Below, piece after piece: positions 8,958-19,200 of a stretch of DNA of 64,000 nt. Both the position numbers and the translations under genes were made by a program. Below the pieces are notes generated by a model, which was not told the origin of the DNA, did not search any database, and saw nothing but the letters and a program-made list of their open reading frames with translations. The stretch spans positions 806,001-870,000 of the forward strand of contig LT629697.1 in NCBI GenBank assembly GCA_900100325.1, written 5' to 3'. The stretch is from Frankineae bacterium MT45 (GTDB lineage Bacteria > Actinomycetota > Actinomycetes > Mycobacteriales > Jatrophihabitantaceae). The number at the start of each line of letters is the position of its first letter. The stretch's first letter is position 1.

Positions 8958-11900
8958 GTGACGACAACATCCGAGCAGGTGCCGGCCGAGGCAGACGTCC
9001 TCGGCGAGCCGCAGGCCGCCTCGGTTGGTGCTAACGAGAGCGGCCTCCCGCCGATTCCGGAACCGGGCCAGATCGTTAACGTGCGTGGGGCCACTTGGGC
9101 CGTCACCGACGTTCGCGACCAGGGCCTGCCGCGCAGTCCCGCGGACGAGACCACCGCCCAGCTCGCGCATGTAGTCATGCTGCAGTCGCTGGAGGAGGAC
9201 CGCCTCGGTGAGGAACTCGCCCTGGTCTGGGAACTCGAACTGGGCCACACCGTCGCTCCCGATCAGGGACTGCCGGACCGCGTCCACCCCAACGCCTTCG
9301 ACAACCCAAACACGCTGGCGGCGTTCGTCGATGCGGTTCGCTGGGGGGCGGTCACCTCGGCCGACAGCAAGTCCTACCAGGCTCCGTTTCGCAGCGGCGC
9401 CAACGTCGAGGCCTACCAGTTGGAGCCGCTTCGGCGGGCGTTGGCCGCTCCGCGCACCAACCTGCTGCTCGCCGACGACGTCGGTCTGGGCAAGACTATC
9501 GAGGCCGGTCTCGTCGTGCAGGAGCTGCTGCTGCGTCACCGGGCCAGATCGGTGGTGATCGTCTGCCCGCCGAGTCTGGCCATCAAGTGGCGGGACGAAA
9601 TGCGGGAGAAGTTCGGCCTTGACTTCGTGATCGTCAACAGTGAGCTGATGAGCGAGGTCCGTCGCAGTCATGGCCTGAACGCCAACCCGTTCCGCTTGTT
9701 TCCGCGGGTGATCGTCAGCATGACGTGGCTGCCGACGGTGCGGGCGCAGCGGCTGCTGCGAGACGTCTTCGCGGACGTGCGGGATACGGCTACGGCGCGG
9801 CGGTATGCCTTCGATATCCTCGTCGTCGACGAAGCCCACCACATCGCACCGGCCAGCCCGAGCACTATCGGCGGCCGGCGCGGGTACGCCGTCGACAGTC
9901 AGCGCACCATCGCGGCCCGTACGTTGGCCGAGCGCTGCGAGCACCGCCTGTTCCTCAGCGCGACCCCCCACAACGGTTACGTAGAGTCCTTCACGGCCCT
10001 GCTCGAGATGATCGACTCCCGCCGCTTCAGCCGCGGCGCCAACTTGGACGAGAAGGCGCTCAAGGACGTCGCCGTCCGCCGGCTCAAGGCCGAACTCAAG
10101 GACAAGGCATTCAAGCTGCGGCAACTCAACGCCATCCCCTTCACCCCGTCGGAGGAGGAGCAGAGCCGCTTCGCTGACCTGGACCGCATCCTGACCAACA
10201 GCGCCCGGGCCAACGGACGCGCCCGATCGGGTGACATCGTGTCCATGCTGCTCAAGAAGCGATTCTTGTCCAGCCCGTGGTCGTTTGCGAACACGATGGC
10301 CTTGTATGAAACGGCGGCGGCGACTGGTCGGCTACCCAACCTGGACGAGGACGACCAGCACGTGTACGTCCAGGAGGTCATGGGTAGTCGGCAGACCGAC
10401 GAGGAGGAGGGCGACGTCGAGCACCCGGAGTTCAGTGCCCTTCGTCAGAGCAAGGCATCCGACCCACTCGTGGCCGCCACATCGGCGCAGATCGCAGCAC
10501 TAGCCGAGTGGGGTCGAAAGTTCGAGAACCAACCCGACTCCCGCCTTGACGCGCTGCTCACCTTCCTGAACGGTATCTGCCGCCCGGACGGCAAGCATTG
10601 GACCAACGAGCGGGTGGTGATCTTCACTGAGTACGCGGCCACGCTCGATTGGCTCGTGCGCGTCCTGACCCAGCGCGGTTACAAGGACGTCATCGCCGAG
10701 ATCCAGGGTTCGACTCCCCCCGAGGAACGCGAGACCATCCGGGCCCGATTCACCGAGCACCCGAGCAGGGACCGGCTACGCGTGCTGGTCGCCACCGACT
10801 CGGCCGGTGAAGGGATCGACCTGCAGACCCACTGCCGGCGGCTGGTGAACTTCGACATTCCGTTCAACCCAACCCGGCTCGAACAACGTATCGGCCGCAT
10901 CGACCGATACGGGCAGACCGAGACACCACTTATCTACAACTTCCAGCCCACCAGCGCGTCCACCACCTACGAGTCTGACCTGGACTTCATGCGACGAATC
11001 GCCGAGAAGGTCAACAACATAGCGCTAGAACTCGGGTCGGTGAACCAGGTCATCGACGCCGACCTGCAGGAGCATTTCAGCCCCACCGGCCGGCCAGGCC
11101 GCCGTCCTCGGAACACGTCGCCCGACGATGGTGCCGCGATCATCACCCGGGCGCTGGCCGGTGGAATGGAGCTGAACCGCCAGCTCACCGAACTGAGCCG
11201 CACCTACGGCGACCGCAAGCTGGAGATGCACCTGACCCCGGCGAACGCTCGGCGCGTCGTAGACACGGCACTCGTGCTGACGGCGCAACCGCCGCTGAAC
11301 GAGATCGGCGACCAGGACACCGACGCCGACGTCTTCGAGCTGCCGCCGCTGGGGTCGGCGTGGCAACACGCGATCCGCGGACTGGACACCCGTCTGAATC
11401 CCGGCGTTCCGCGCCCGATCACCTTCGACGACCAAGCGGCCGCCGGACGCACCGATCTCGTGCATGTTCACCTGGGCCACCCGTTGATGCAGCGGTCCGC
11501 CCGACTGCTTCGCGGCACGTTGTTCAGCGTTGATTCGCCGGTGCATCGGGTGACGGCTGTGGTTCTCAACGACTTGCCCGAGTCGTGCGTGGCGGCGGTG
11601 TCCCGCTTGGTCCTGGTCGGCCGAGGTGGCGTGCGCCTGCATGAGGAGGTGTTCCTGACCGGCATCCGATTGCGAGGCCAAGAATTGGCCGAGGCGAAGG
11701 TCGAACGAGTGCTCGATGGCGCCCTCGACGCCCAGGAGCTGACCCTGGCTCCCGACTCGGTGCGAAGCATCCTTAGCGACGCCTGGAACCAGACCGACGG
11801 CCGCCTTCGGTCTCGACTGCTTGCGGCCATGACCCGCAAGGCCGAGGCTCGGCAGCTGGCGGTAACTCAACAATTGGACGAACGGCGGGTGGCCGACGCC

Positions 11901-12194
11901 ACTCGCGTCCACGAGATCTTCGCCGCCTTCCGGCTGAATCTCCGCGACTCCCGCGACCGCTTGGCCGCCGAGATCCGTGCGGAGGACGAGTTGTTGTTCA
12001 GCGACGACCAGCAGGCCCAGCGCCGACGCGACTTGCGCGCGATGGAGGAACGGCTGGCCGGACTCGACGACGAGGAGCGCCGCGAGATCGTTGGCATCGA
12101 GCAGCGCTACGCCGAGGTACGGCCACACGTCTCGGCGGCGGCGGTCGTGTTCGCCGTGACGCCCGAGGATGCGGCCAGCGGGAGGCTGGCATGA
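8958..12194 (+). CDS. drmD: DISARM class 1 SNF2-like helicase DrmD
   Basis: The 1078-residue product has SF2/SNF2 motifs in order: Walker A DDVGLGKTIEAG (about 173-184), DEAHH (about 290), FLSATPHNG (motif III), and RLEQRIGRIDRYGQT (motif VI, about 640-655). A coiled, charged C-terminal region follows (for example EERREIVGIEQRYAEVRPHV). The GTG start has GGAAGG five bases upstream. It is the first gene of a five-gene run in the order helicase, adenine methylase, DrmA, DrmB, DrmC. This is the described class 1 DISARM operon, in which DrmD is a helicase restricting incoming unmethylated DNA. The stop overlaps the next ATG by four bases. Family assignment is strong because of the whole gene order; the helicase itself also resembles SNF2 proteins of other restriction systems. 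Confidence 0.92.
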   Translation: MTTTSEQVPAEADVLGEPQAASVGANESGLPPIPEPGQIVNVRGATWAVTDVRDQGLPRSPADETTAQLAHVVMLQSLEEDRLGEELALVWELELGHTVAPDQGLPDRVHPNAFDNPNTLAAFVDAVRWGAVTSADSKSYQAPFRSGANVEAYQLEPLRRALAAPRTNLLLADDVGLGKTIEAGLVVQELLLRHRARSVVIVCPPSLAIKWRDEMREKFGLDFVIVNSELMSEVRRSHGLNANPFRLFPRVIVSMTWLPTVRAQRLLRDVFADVRDTATARRYAFDILVVDEAHHIAPASPSTIGGRRGYAVDSQRTIAARTLAERCEHRLFLSATPHNGYVESFTALLEMIDSRRFSRGANLDEKALKDVAVRRLKAELKDKAFKLRQLNAIPFTPSEEEQSRFADLDRILTNSARANGRARSGDIVSMLLKKRFLSSPWSFANTMALYETAAATGRLPNLDEDDQHVYVQEVMGSRQTDEEEGDVEHPEFSALRQSKASDPLVAATSAQIAALAEWGRKFENQPDSRLDALLTFLNGICRPDGKHWTNERVVIFTEYAATLDWLVRVLTQRGYKDVIAEIQGSTPPEERETIRARFTEHPSRDRLRVLVATDSAGEGIDLQTHCRRLVNFDIPFNPTRLEQRIGRIDRYGQTETPLIYNFQPTSASTTYESDLDFMRRIAEKVNNIALELGSVNQVIDADLQEHFSPTGRPGRRPRNTSPDDGAAIITRALAGGMELNRQLTELSRTYGDRKLEMHLTPANARRVVDTALVLTAQPPLNEIGDQDTDADVFELPPLGSAWQHAIRGLDTRLNPGVPRPITFDDQAAAGRTDLVHVHLGHPLMQRSARLLRGTLFSVDSPVHRVTAVVLNDLPESCVAAVSRLVLVGRGGVRLHEEVFLTGIRLRGQELAEAKVERVLDGALDAQELTLAPDSVRSILSDAWNQTDGRLRSRLLAAMTRKAEARQLAVTQQLDERRVADATRVHEIFAAFRLNLRDSRDRLAAEIRAEDELLFSDDQQAQRRRDLRAMEERLAGLDDEERREIVGIEQRYAEVRPHVSAAAVVFAVTPEDAASGRLA

Positions 12195-15100
12195 CCGGCG
12201 GCTACCGGCGCCGCGGTGGCGCGCCCGACCTGCACCGCGCCTGGCTGGAACTGGTCGACACGGACGGACCCTTCCTCTCCGTCCCCGCGTTGCGGGCGGT
12301 GTGGCCGCAGGGCCTGCCCCAGCCGTCGCCGGATCGGATCGCCGCGCTCAAGCAAGCCAAACCGGCGTTCGAAAAAGCCTGGGACAACTGGGACCGCAAC
12401 CGCGACGGCGACGCGGCCGGGGAGCTCTACCGGGAAGAACGTGACCTCTGGGTGTCCACCGTGCTCACCAAATCTCTCGGCTGGGGCCTGGCTTACCGCG
12501 CGCTCGACGCCTCAACCGGCGGCATCGAGCCGGTCCGCTCACCGGACTGGCGCCTCACCATCGCCGCGACCGGCGCCCTGATGCACGCGGACACCGCAGT
12601 GGCGTTGGTGCTCGTCGTCGACCCGGTCGACTCCGTGCGCGATCCGCTCACCGACGGCTGGGCCAGCAGCCCGATAGACCGCATGGAAATGTTGCTGCGC
12701 CACAACAGCGTGCCGATCGGCCTGGTCACTGACGGCCGGTGGTGGGCAATAGTCAGCGCCGCACCCGGGACGATGGCCGCCTCCGGCGTCTTCGACGCCC
12801 AGACGTGGATCGACGAACCGCAGACCCGCAACGCGTTCCTGGAGATCCTGGCCCGTGGCCGACTCGTCGGTGGCAAACCAGAGACCAGGCTCCCAGCGAT
12901 CTTCGCTGACTCGGTCGCGGCGGCCGAACAGATCACCGAGGCACTCGGAGTGCAGGTCCGCCGGGCCGTCGAGCTGCTGGTGCAGGCCATGTCCGAGTCG
13001 GCCCTCGATGCGCGCGCCGACGGCGAGAACGACCCGCTGCCGGCCGACCGGTCCCAGATCTACGAAGCCGCTGTCACGGTGATGATGCGCGTCGTCTTCC
13101 TGCTGTTCGCCGAGGAGCGCGGGCTGGTCCCGCAGAGCCACCTGTTCGCCGCCGGCTACGGGATCAGCGGCGAGTTCGACGCGCTGGACAGCCGGCGGCG
13201 CGACGAGGTAGCCGAGGCGCTCGATGCCACCACAATGACGTGGCACCGTCTCCTGGCAACCTCGCAGGCCCTCTATCGCGGTGCGAGTTTCGAAGACCTC
13301 CGCCTGCCGTCCTACGGTGGGTCGCTCTTCAATCCGGCCCGTTTCCCGTTCCTGACCGCCCGGACTGAACGTGGCACGCTGGCGGTGACCGTCAGCGATC
13401 GGGTGATGGTCGAGGTGCTGCACGCCGTCCAGTTCGCGCAGTTGCGGGGCGAACCGGCCAGGCGGATTTCGTTCCGCGACATCGACGTGGAGCAGATCGG
13501 CTACATCTACGAAGGCCTGCTCGGCTACTCAACGGCCGAGGTCGGCGAGGTCACCCTCGGCCTGATCGGGAAGGACGGCGAAGAACCCGAGATCACCCTG
13601 GCCGAGCTGGAGGCACTGGCCGCGGCCAACCCGGAGCCAGCCAAGCTTGCCGCAAGGATCACCGCCACCGTCAAGGCGAGCCAGCCGGCCTGCAAACCGC
13701 CGACGCTGTCCGCGCTGACCAAGGCCATCGCGTCCGCCGATACGGTCGAGGACGCAGAGCGCGCGCTGCGGGCGGTGACCGGGGACGCCGACCTGCGTGA
13801 ACGGCTCAAGCCATTCGTCGCGATCATCCGGCGAGATCTACGGGATCGACCGTTCGTGGTTCGCCCGGGTGGCGTTGTGGTGGTCGAGACGCCGTCACGG
13901 GCCAGTTCTGGTGCGCACTACACACCGAAATCGCTGGCCGAGGAGGTCGTGCTGCACGCCCTGGAGCCGCTGGTCTACTCGCCCGGCCCGCACGAACTGG
14001 CCGACCGTGAGAAATGGCAGCCGCTGCCTTCTGAGCGGATCCTTCAGCTCAAGGTGGCCGACATCGCCTGCGGCTCCGGCGCGTTCCTTGTCGCCGCAGC
14101 CCGATACCTCGCCGACCGACTAGTGGAAGCGTGGCAGCGGGAGCAGGTCGCCACCGCCGACCCGCACGAACTGCGGATCAGTGCCGTCCGCAAGGTGGTC
14201 GCGAACTGCCTGTACGGCGCGGACATCAACGGCATGGCCGTTGAGATGTGCAAACTCTCCCTGTGGCTTGTATCGCTCGACCCGAAACTGCCGTTTTCGT
14301 TCGTGGACGACAAGGTGCTGCACGGCAACTCGCTGCTCGGGCTGACCGACGCCCGGCAGTTGGAGGCGTTGCACATCGACCCCGACCGGGCCGGCCCGGA
14401 CAAGCTGTTCGAGACCGGCGACGCCACCAGCGTGGTCAAACACCTGGATGTCGGCGGTGTGCTCGCGCAGGCGGCGGCCCTGCGGCGGAGCCTGGCCAGC
14501 GAGGTGGACGATGCGGACCCGCAGCGGTCGGCCACCACCAAGCGCCGCCAATGGCAGGACTACCAGCGTCTCACCGCCACACTGGCCACGGTCGCCGATG
14601 GTGTGATCGCCGCCGGGCTGCGACTCGGAGGTAAGCCAGGGAAGGCGCTGGACGAGGCCTACGAGAACCTACGGATCGCCGTGGGCTCGGCCTACCCCGA
14701 GCACGGTCAGGTCGCGGACGGATCGATGCTCGACGCGATCATTGCGGCGGGCCTGACACCCACAGTGCCAACGGACTACGCGCGCTGGAAGCCGCTGCAC
14801 TGGATCCTGGCCGTGCCCGATGTGATGGAGTATGGAGGGTTCGATGCAATCATAGGCAACCCGCCATTTCTCGGCGGCCAGAAGTTGACTGGAACCCAGG
14901 GAACTAACCTGCGGGACTGGCTAGTGAACGAGGTCGCATCTGGACAGCGAGGCAGCGCTGATCTGGTCGCGTACTTCTTCCTTCGCTCCTTCGCGCTGCT
15001 CAATGCCAGCGGCAACCTCGGGTTGATCGCCACCAACACCATTGCGCAGGGCGACACTCGCGCTGTGGGCCTCGACACCGTCGTCTCGGCCGGCCTAGCA

Positions 15101-16267
15101 ATTACACGGGCGATCCGGAGCCGTTCGTGGCCATCGGCCAGCGCCAACCTTGAGTACGCGGCGGTGTGGGGGGCGAAGTCATACGTCGGCGATGACGTCC
15201 CGCGATCATCCGACGAGGTTGCCTGTGGCGCAATATCGACGCTTCTTGAGCCGGCCGGCACGGTCACAGGCAACCCGGTTCGGCTGACCGAGAACGCTGA
15301 TATCGCCTTCCAGGGATGCATAGTGCTTGGCATGGGTTTTGTTGTCGAGCCGGAGCTAGCGCGGCAGTGGATCGCCGACGATCCGAAGAACGCCGAGGTG
15401 CTAGCTCCATATTTAAATGGTGAGGACCTAAACTCACGGCCGGACGCATCCCCGTCGCGCTGGGTCATTGACTTTTACGATCGATCGCAGGACGAAGCTG
15501 CCAAATTCGTGCTCCCCTTTCAACGAATCGCCGCCCTAGTTCGCCCAGAGCGGCAGAAGGTAAATCGCAAGGCGCTGCGGGAACGGTGGTGGCAATACGC
15601 CGAGAAACGCCCAGGCATGCGGAAGGCGATCGCAGGGATGGACGACGTGCTCGTCATCGCGTTGGTCAGCAAGACTGTCATGCCCGTTCGTGTTCCCATG
15701 GGACAGGTCTTCAGCCATAAACTTGCTGTATTCGCAACCAACTCGTTCGCTGATCAAGGGGTGCTCTCTTCCTCCGTCCATCAACTTTGGGCTGTTCGGA
15801 ACGGATCGACCATGCGGGCTGACGTGAATTATTCGCCTTCGGACGCCTTCGTGACCTTTCCACGCCCAGTTAACGCGCCTGCGCTCCACGCGAGCGGCAA
15901 GATACTGGACGTTGAGCGGCAAGAGATCATGCTGCGACGTCAGCTTGGGCTGACGAAGCTGTACAACCTCGTCAACGATCCCGACATCGCCGCCTCGACC
16001 GATGCTGATGTTGCTCGGATGCGAGAGATTCATGTTGAGCTCGATCGGGCGGTGATGGCTGCTTTCGGCTGGGACGATGTGCCGCTGGATCATGGGTTTC
16101 ACACCTATCGGCAGATGACGCGCTGGACCGTGAGCCCGGCCGCGCGGGTGGAGATCTTCGACCGGTTGCTGGCCGAGAACCATCGGCGGGCAGCGCTTCA
16201 AGGCGACCTGCCGCCCGCCGCCGAACGCGACCAAACCGAAGACGACTCCGGGGATGACGACGCATGA
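12191..16267 (+). CDS. drmMI: DISARM class 1 adenine-specific DNA methyltransferase DrmMI
   Basis: The 1358-residue product has an N6-adenine methyltransferase core. The SAM-binding motif I is ADIACGSGAFLVAAARYL (about residue 622 on). The catalytic motif IV is NPPF (about 889-892, in IIGNPPFLGGQKL). The long N-terminal region (FLLFAEERGLVPQS, near residue 300) and long C-terminal target-recognition region match type IIG/PglX-like architecture. In DISARM the methylase marks host DNA so that it is spared. The recognition sequence cannot be read from the gene. It is coupled by ATGA overlaps to drmD upstream and drmA downstream. No frameshift or missing motif was seen, so the modification arm looks intact. 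Confidence 0.93.
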   Translation: MTGGYRRRGGAPDLHRAWLELVDTDGPFLSVPALRAVWPQGLPQPSPDRIAALKQAKPAFEKAWDNWDRNRDGDAAGELYREERDLWVSTVLTKSLGWGLAYRALDASTGGIEPVRSPDWRLTIAATGALMHADTAVALVLVVDPVDSVRDPLTDGWASSPIDRMEMLLRHNSVPIGLVTDGRWWAIVSAAPGTMAASGVFDAQTWIDEPQTRNAFLEILARGRLVGGKPETRLPAIFADSVAAAEQITEALGVQVRRAVELLVQAMSESALDARADGENDPLPADRSQIYEAAVTVMMRVVFLLFAEERGLVPQSHLFAAGYGISGEFDALDSRRRDEVAEALDATTMTWHRLLATSQALYRGASFEDLRLPSYGGSLFNPARFPFLTARTERGTLAVTVSDRVMVEVLHAVQFAQLRGEPARRISFRDIDVEQIGYIYEGLLGYSTAEVGEVTLGLIGKDGEEPEITLAELEALAAANPEPAKLAARITATVKASQPACKPPTLSALTKAIASADTVEDAERALRAVTGDADLRERLKPFVAIIRRDLRDRPFVVRPGGVVVVETPSRASSGAHYTPKSLAEEVVLHALEPLVYSPGPHELADREKWQPLPSERILQLKVADIACGSGAFLVAAARYLADRLVEAWQREQVATADPHELRISAVRKVVANCLYGADINGMAVEMCKLSLWLVSLDPKLPFSFVDDKVLHGNSLLGLTDARQLEALHIDPDRAGPDKLFETGDATSVVKHLDVGGVLAQAAALRRSLASEVDDADPQRSATTKRRQWQDYQRLTATLATVADGVIAAGLRLGGKPGKALDEAYENLRIAVGSAYPEHGQVADGSMLDAIIAAGLTPTVPTDYARWKPLHWILAVPDVMEYGGFDAIIGNPPFLGGQKLTGTQGTNLRDWLVNEVASGQRGSADLVAYFFLRSFALLNASGNLGLIATNTIAQGDTRAVGLDTVVSAGLAITRAIRSRSWPSASANLEYAAVWGAKSYVGDDVPRSSDEVACGAISTLLEPAGTVTGNPVRLTENADIAFQGCIVLGMGFVVEPELARQWIADDPKNAEVLAPYLNGEDLNSRPDASPSRWVIDFYDRSQDEAAKFVLPFQRIAALVRPERQKVNRKALRERWWQYAEKRPGMRKAIAGMDDVLVIALVSKTVMPVRVPMGQVFSHKLAVFATNSFADQGVLSSSVHQLWAVRNGSTMRADVNYSPSDAFVTFPRPVNAPALHASGKILDVERQEIMLRRQLGLTKLYNLVNDPDIAASTDADVARMREIHVELDRAVMAAFGWDDVPLDHGFHTYRQMTRWTVSPAARVEIFDRLLAENHRRAALQGDLPPAAERDQTEDDSGDDDA

Positions 16268-19200
16268 CCACGTCGAACAACGCAACAATCCCGACACCGA
16301 ACGGGTCCACCCCGCGCTCACCCAAGCCCGCGTATCAACTCAAGCTGGAACCGGATGGTCGCTCGTGGACCCTGCGTGAGGATCTGGCCGACATCCTGGA
16401 GCGGGAGATCCTTGGCCCCGCCGGCGGACCGGACGAGATCCTCGACGGTGTGCCCGATGCCGCTTACCTCATCGGCCGGATCGCGCCCGTCCGGCTCACC
16501 GCCGGCAAGGACGACCCGGTCGACGCGGACACTGACGCTCCCGAGACGGATGTCGGCGACGGCGAGGACGCTCACGCGGGCCGCGGTGTGCCGCTCACCG
16601 CGGTCGACGACAGCAGCGCCAACACGGACGAAGACACGGTCGACGACGAGCCGCAGAAGCGGGGCCTGATGATCCCGGCATCGATGGGGCTGCGTTTCCA
16701 GATCCCGGTCGATCAGCCGCAATTCACGGTGCAGGCGAGCTGGGGTGTCTACACGCGGGTCCATCCCGAGGGCGACTTGACCGACCTCGGATCCGAACCG
16801 TCCAGGCTCCTGCCGAAGTACCAGCGCACACCGGTCGAGATCGACACGGAGATCGCCGTGACCGGGCTGACACCCGGTCACACCACCACGATCGAACTCA
16901 AGGACCGCGTGGTGCTGCGCGTCGACCGCTACGACGACGCGGTGAATGGGTGTCATCTCATTGAGGTCGCCCTCTGCAACGACCGGGAGACGCCCCGCAA
17001 GATCCCCGTCGATGCGTGGATGTACCAGACCAAGCTGTTGGTCACCGCCGGCGGCGCCGAGGTGTTCCTCCCCGTTGTCGACCGGCTGAAGGACACCATC
17101 GAGGAGACCGACTCCGAGCTGCGCCGGCTGAATCTGCAATACCGCAACCGTCTCGAGTTCGCGATCGGCCGGACCTGTTCGGTCGACTGGGCCCAACCAG
17201 GAGAATCCCGCCGTACCAGCACGGTCTGGACCACCTGGATTCCCACCTACGAAACCCCGCAGACCGAGGCCGAGGAGGTGCCGGCTGCCACGTTGGACAT
17301 GGTCGCGTTGGCCCACGCGAGTGCCGAGCAACTCGAAGCCGGGTTGCGCCCCATTGCCACCGAATACCATGCATGGCTCGATGAGCAGGACGCTCGCGCA
17401 GATCAGCTCCCCGAGCATCTGCGACCGGAGGCGAACGACGCCATCGCCGAGGCCCGCAAGGTGGAGAAGCAACTCCTCGACGGACTCGAGCACCTCGTCG
17501 CCGACTCTGACGCTCAGCGCTGCTTCCGCTTCATGAACCAGGTCATGGCCGAGCAGCGTATCCAGTCGCAGGTCGGCGCACTGCGTGGAAACCAAGGAGC
17601 ACTGACCATCGCCGAAGCGCGCGCAAACCTGCTGTCCGACAAGGGCGCCGCCGCGCACTCGTGGCGCACGTTCCAGCTTGCCTTCATTCTCATGCAATTG
17701 CCGCTGCTCACCGACCCATCCGCGGCGAAGCGGTCGGGGAAGCTGGCCAAGGCCCAACTGCTGTTCTTCCCGACCGGCGGTGGCAAGACTGAGGCGTATC
17801 TCGGCTTGGCCGCGTACGCCTTCGCCGTTCGCCGGCTGCACCCGAATCTTGCCGCCGACACTGAGTTGAACGGTGGAGCCGGCGTCACCGTCCTGATGCG
17901 CTACACCCTGCGTCTGCTCACCTCGCAGCAGTTCCAGCGCGCGTCGACGCTGGTCTGCGCGGCCGAGATGGAGCGCCGAAGGGACCCGGCCACGTGGGGC
18001 GACGAGCCGTTCCGCATCGGGCTGTGGGTCGGGACCGACGTCAGTCCCAAACGATATGACGAGGCCGTCGAACAGATCAGCAAGGGAAATAAGCAGAGCA
18101 CGTACCGCCTGCCGGTGCTGCAGGTCGAGCGGTGCCCGTGGTGCGGCACCCGCATCACCGCCCGCGATGTGCGGGGAAACGACCTCGAGCGGCGAGTCCA
18201 CGTCTACTGCGGCGACGAACTGGGCGACTGCCCGTTCGCCGAGGGCGGCCTCGTCGAGGAGGGGCTGCCCATTCTCACCGTCGACGAGGAGATCTACCGG
18301 CTGGCGCCGTCGTTCGTCATCGCTACCGTCGACAAATTCGCCCGTCTCGCCCGCGAGGGTGAGGCCGCCTCGCTGTTCGGCTATGTATCGCGGCGCTGCG
18401 GCCGGCACGGTTACGTCCACACGGACTACGCCGGCTGCACGATCAAAGACGGCAGCAAGCACAACGCCAAAGACGGGCTGCCCGCCGCCGGTGTCCACCC
18501 TGTCACCCGGCTGCGCCCGCCCGACCTGATCATCCAGGACGAATTGCACCTGATCTCCGGTGCATTGGGCACCTCGGTCGGGTTGTTCGAGGTCGGCATC
18601 GACGTCATGGCCTCCTGGCGCACGGCGGACGGCGACCTGGTGCGACCGCTACTGGTGGCCTCCACGGCAACGGCCCGTAATGCCGGCGACCAGATCCGCG
18701 CCCTCTACGCCCGGGACGTCACTATCTTCCCGCCGCAGGTCCTCGACGCCGGACAGACGTTCTTCTCCAAGGAGACCCCGGTCAGCGATGCCAAACCCGG
18801 CCGTCGCTATGTGGGGCTGAGCACGACCGGCGTCCGACTTACCACCGCAGAGATTCGCGTCGCCGAGGTGCTGATGGCTGCTGGTCAGTTGCTGCTGGAC
18901 CGCGGGCAGACGGATGCGGACCCGTATCTGACCCTGGTCGGCTACTTCAGCGCCACCCGCGAACTGGCCGGCATGAACCGGTACCTCGGAGACGACGTGC
19001 AGACCTCGCTGTCGCGGGGCCGGCCGTGGTCGCTGCTGCCGCGTCGAACCGGAACGAACTTCGGCAACCTCAACATCGCCGAACTGACCGCCCGAGTCAG
19101 CAGCCGGGACATCAACGGGACCCTCGACCAGATGGCGGTCGCCTTCGACCCCGACTTTGATTCCACCGAGTCCAAACGCAATCGGTCGAAGGCCTCTGAG

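Noticed and set aside
8865-10124. 419-codon minus-strand frame opposite drmD
   Set aside because: Antisense to helicase motifs, no protein family character, and it would run through the divergent promoter region.
16318-18549. 743-codon minus-strand open frame opposite drmA
   Set aside because: It is a shadow of drmA: high GC at third positions suppresses stops in the reverse frame. It has no domain, and drmA motifs account for the same bases.
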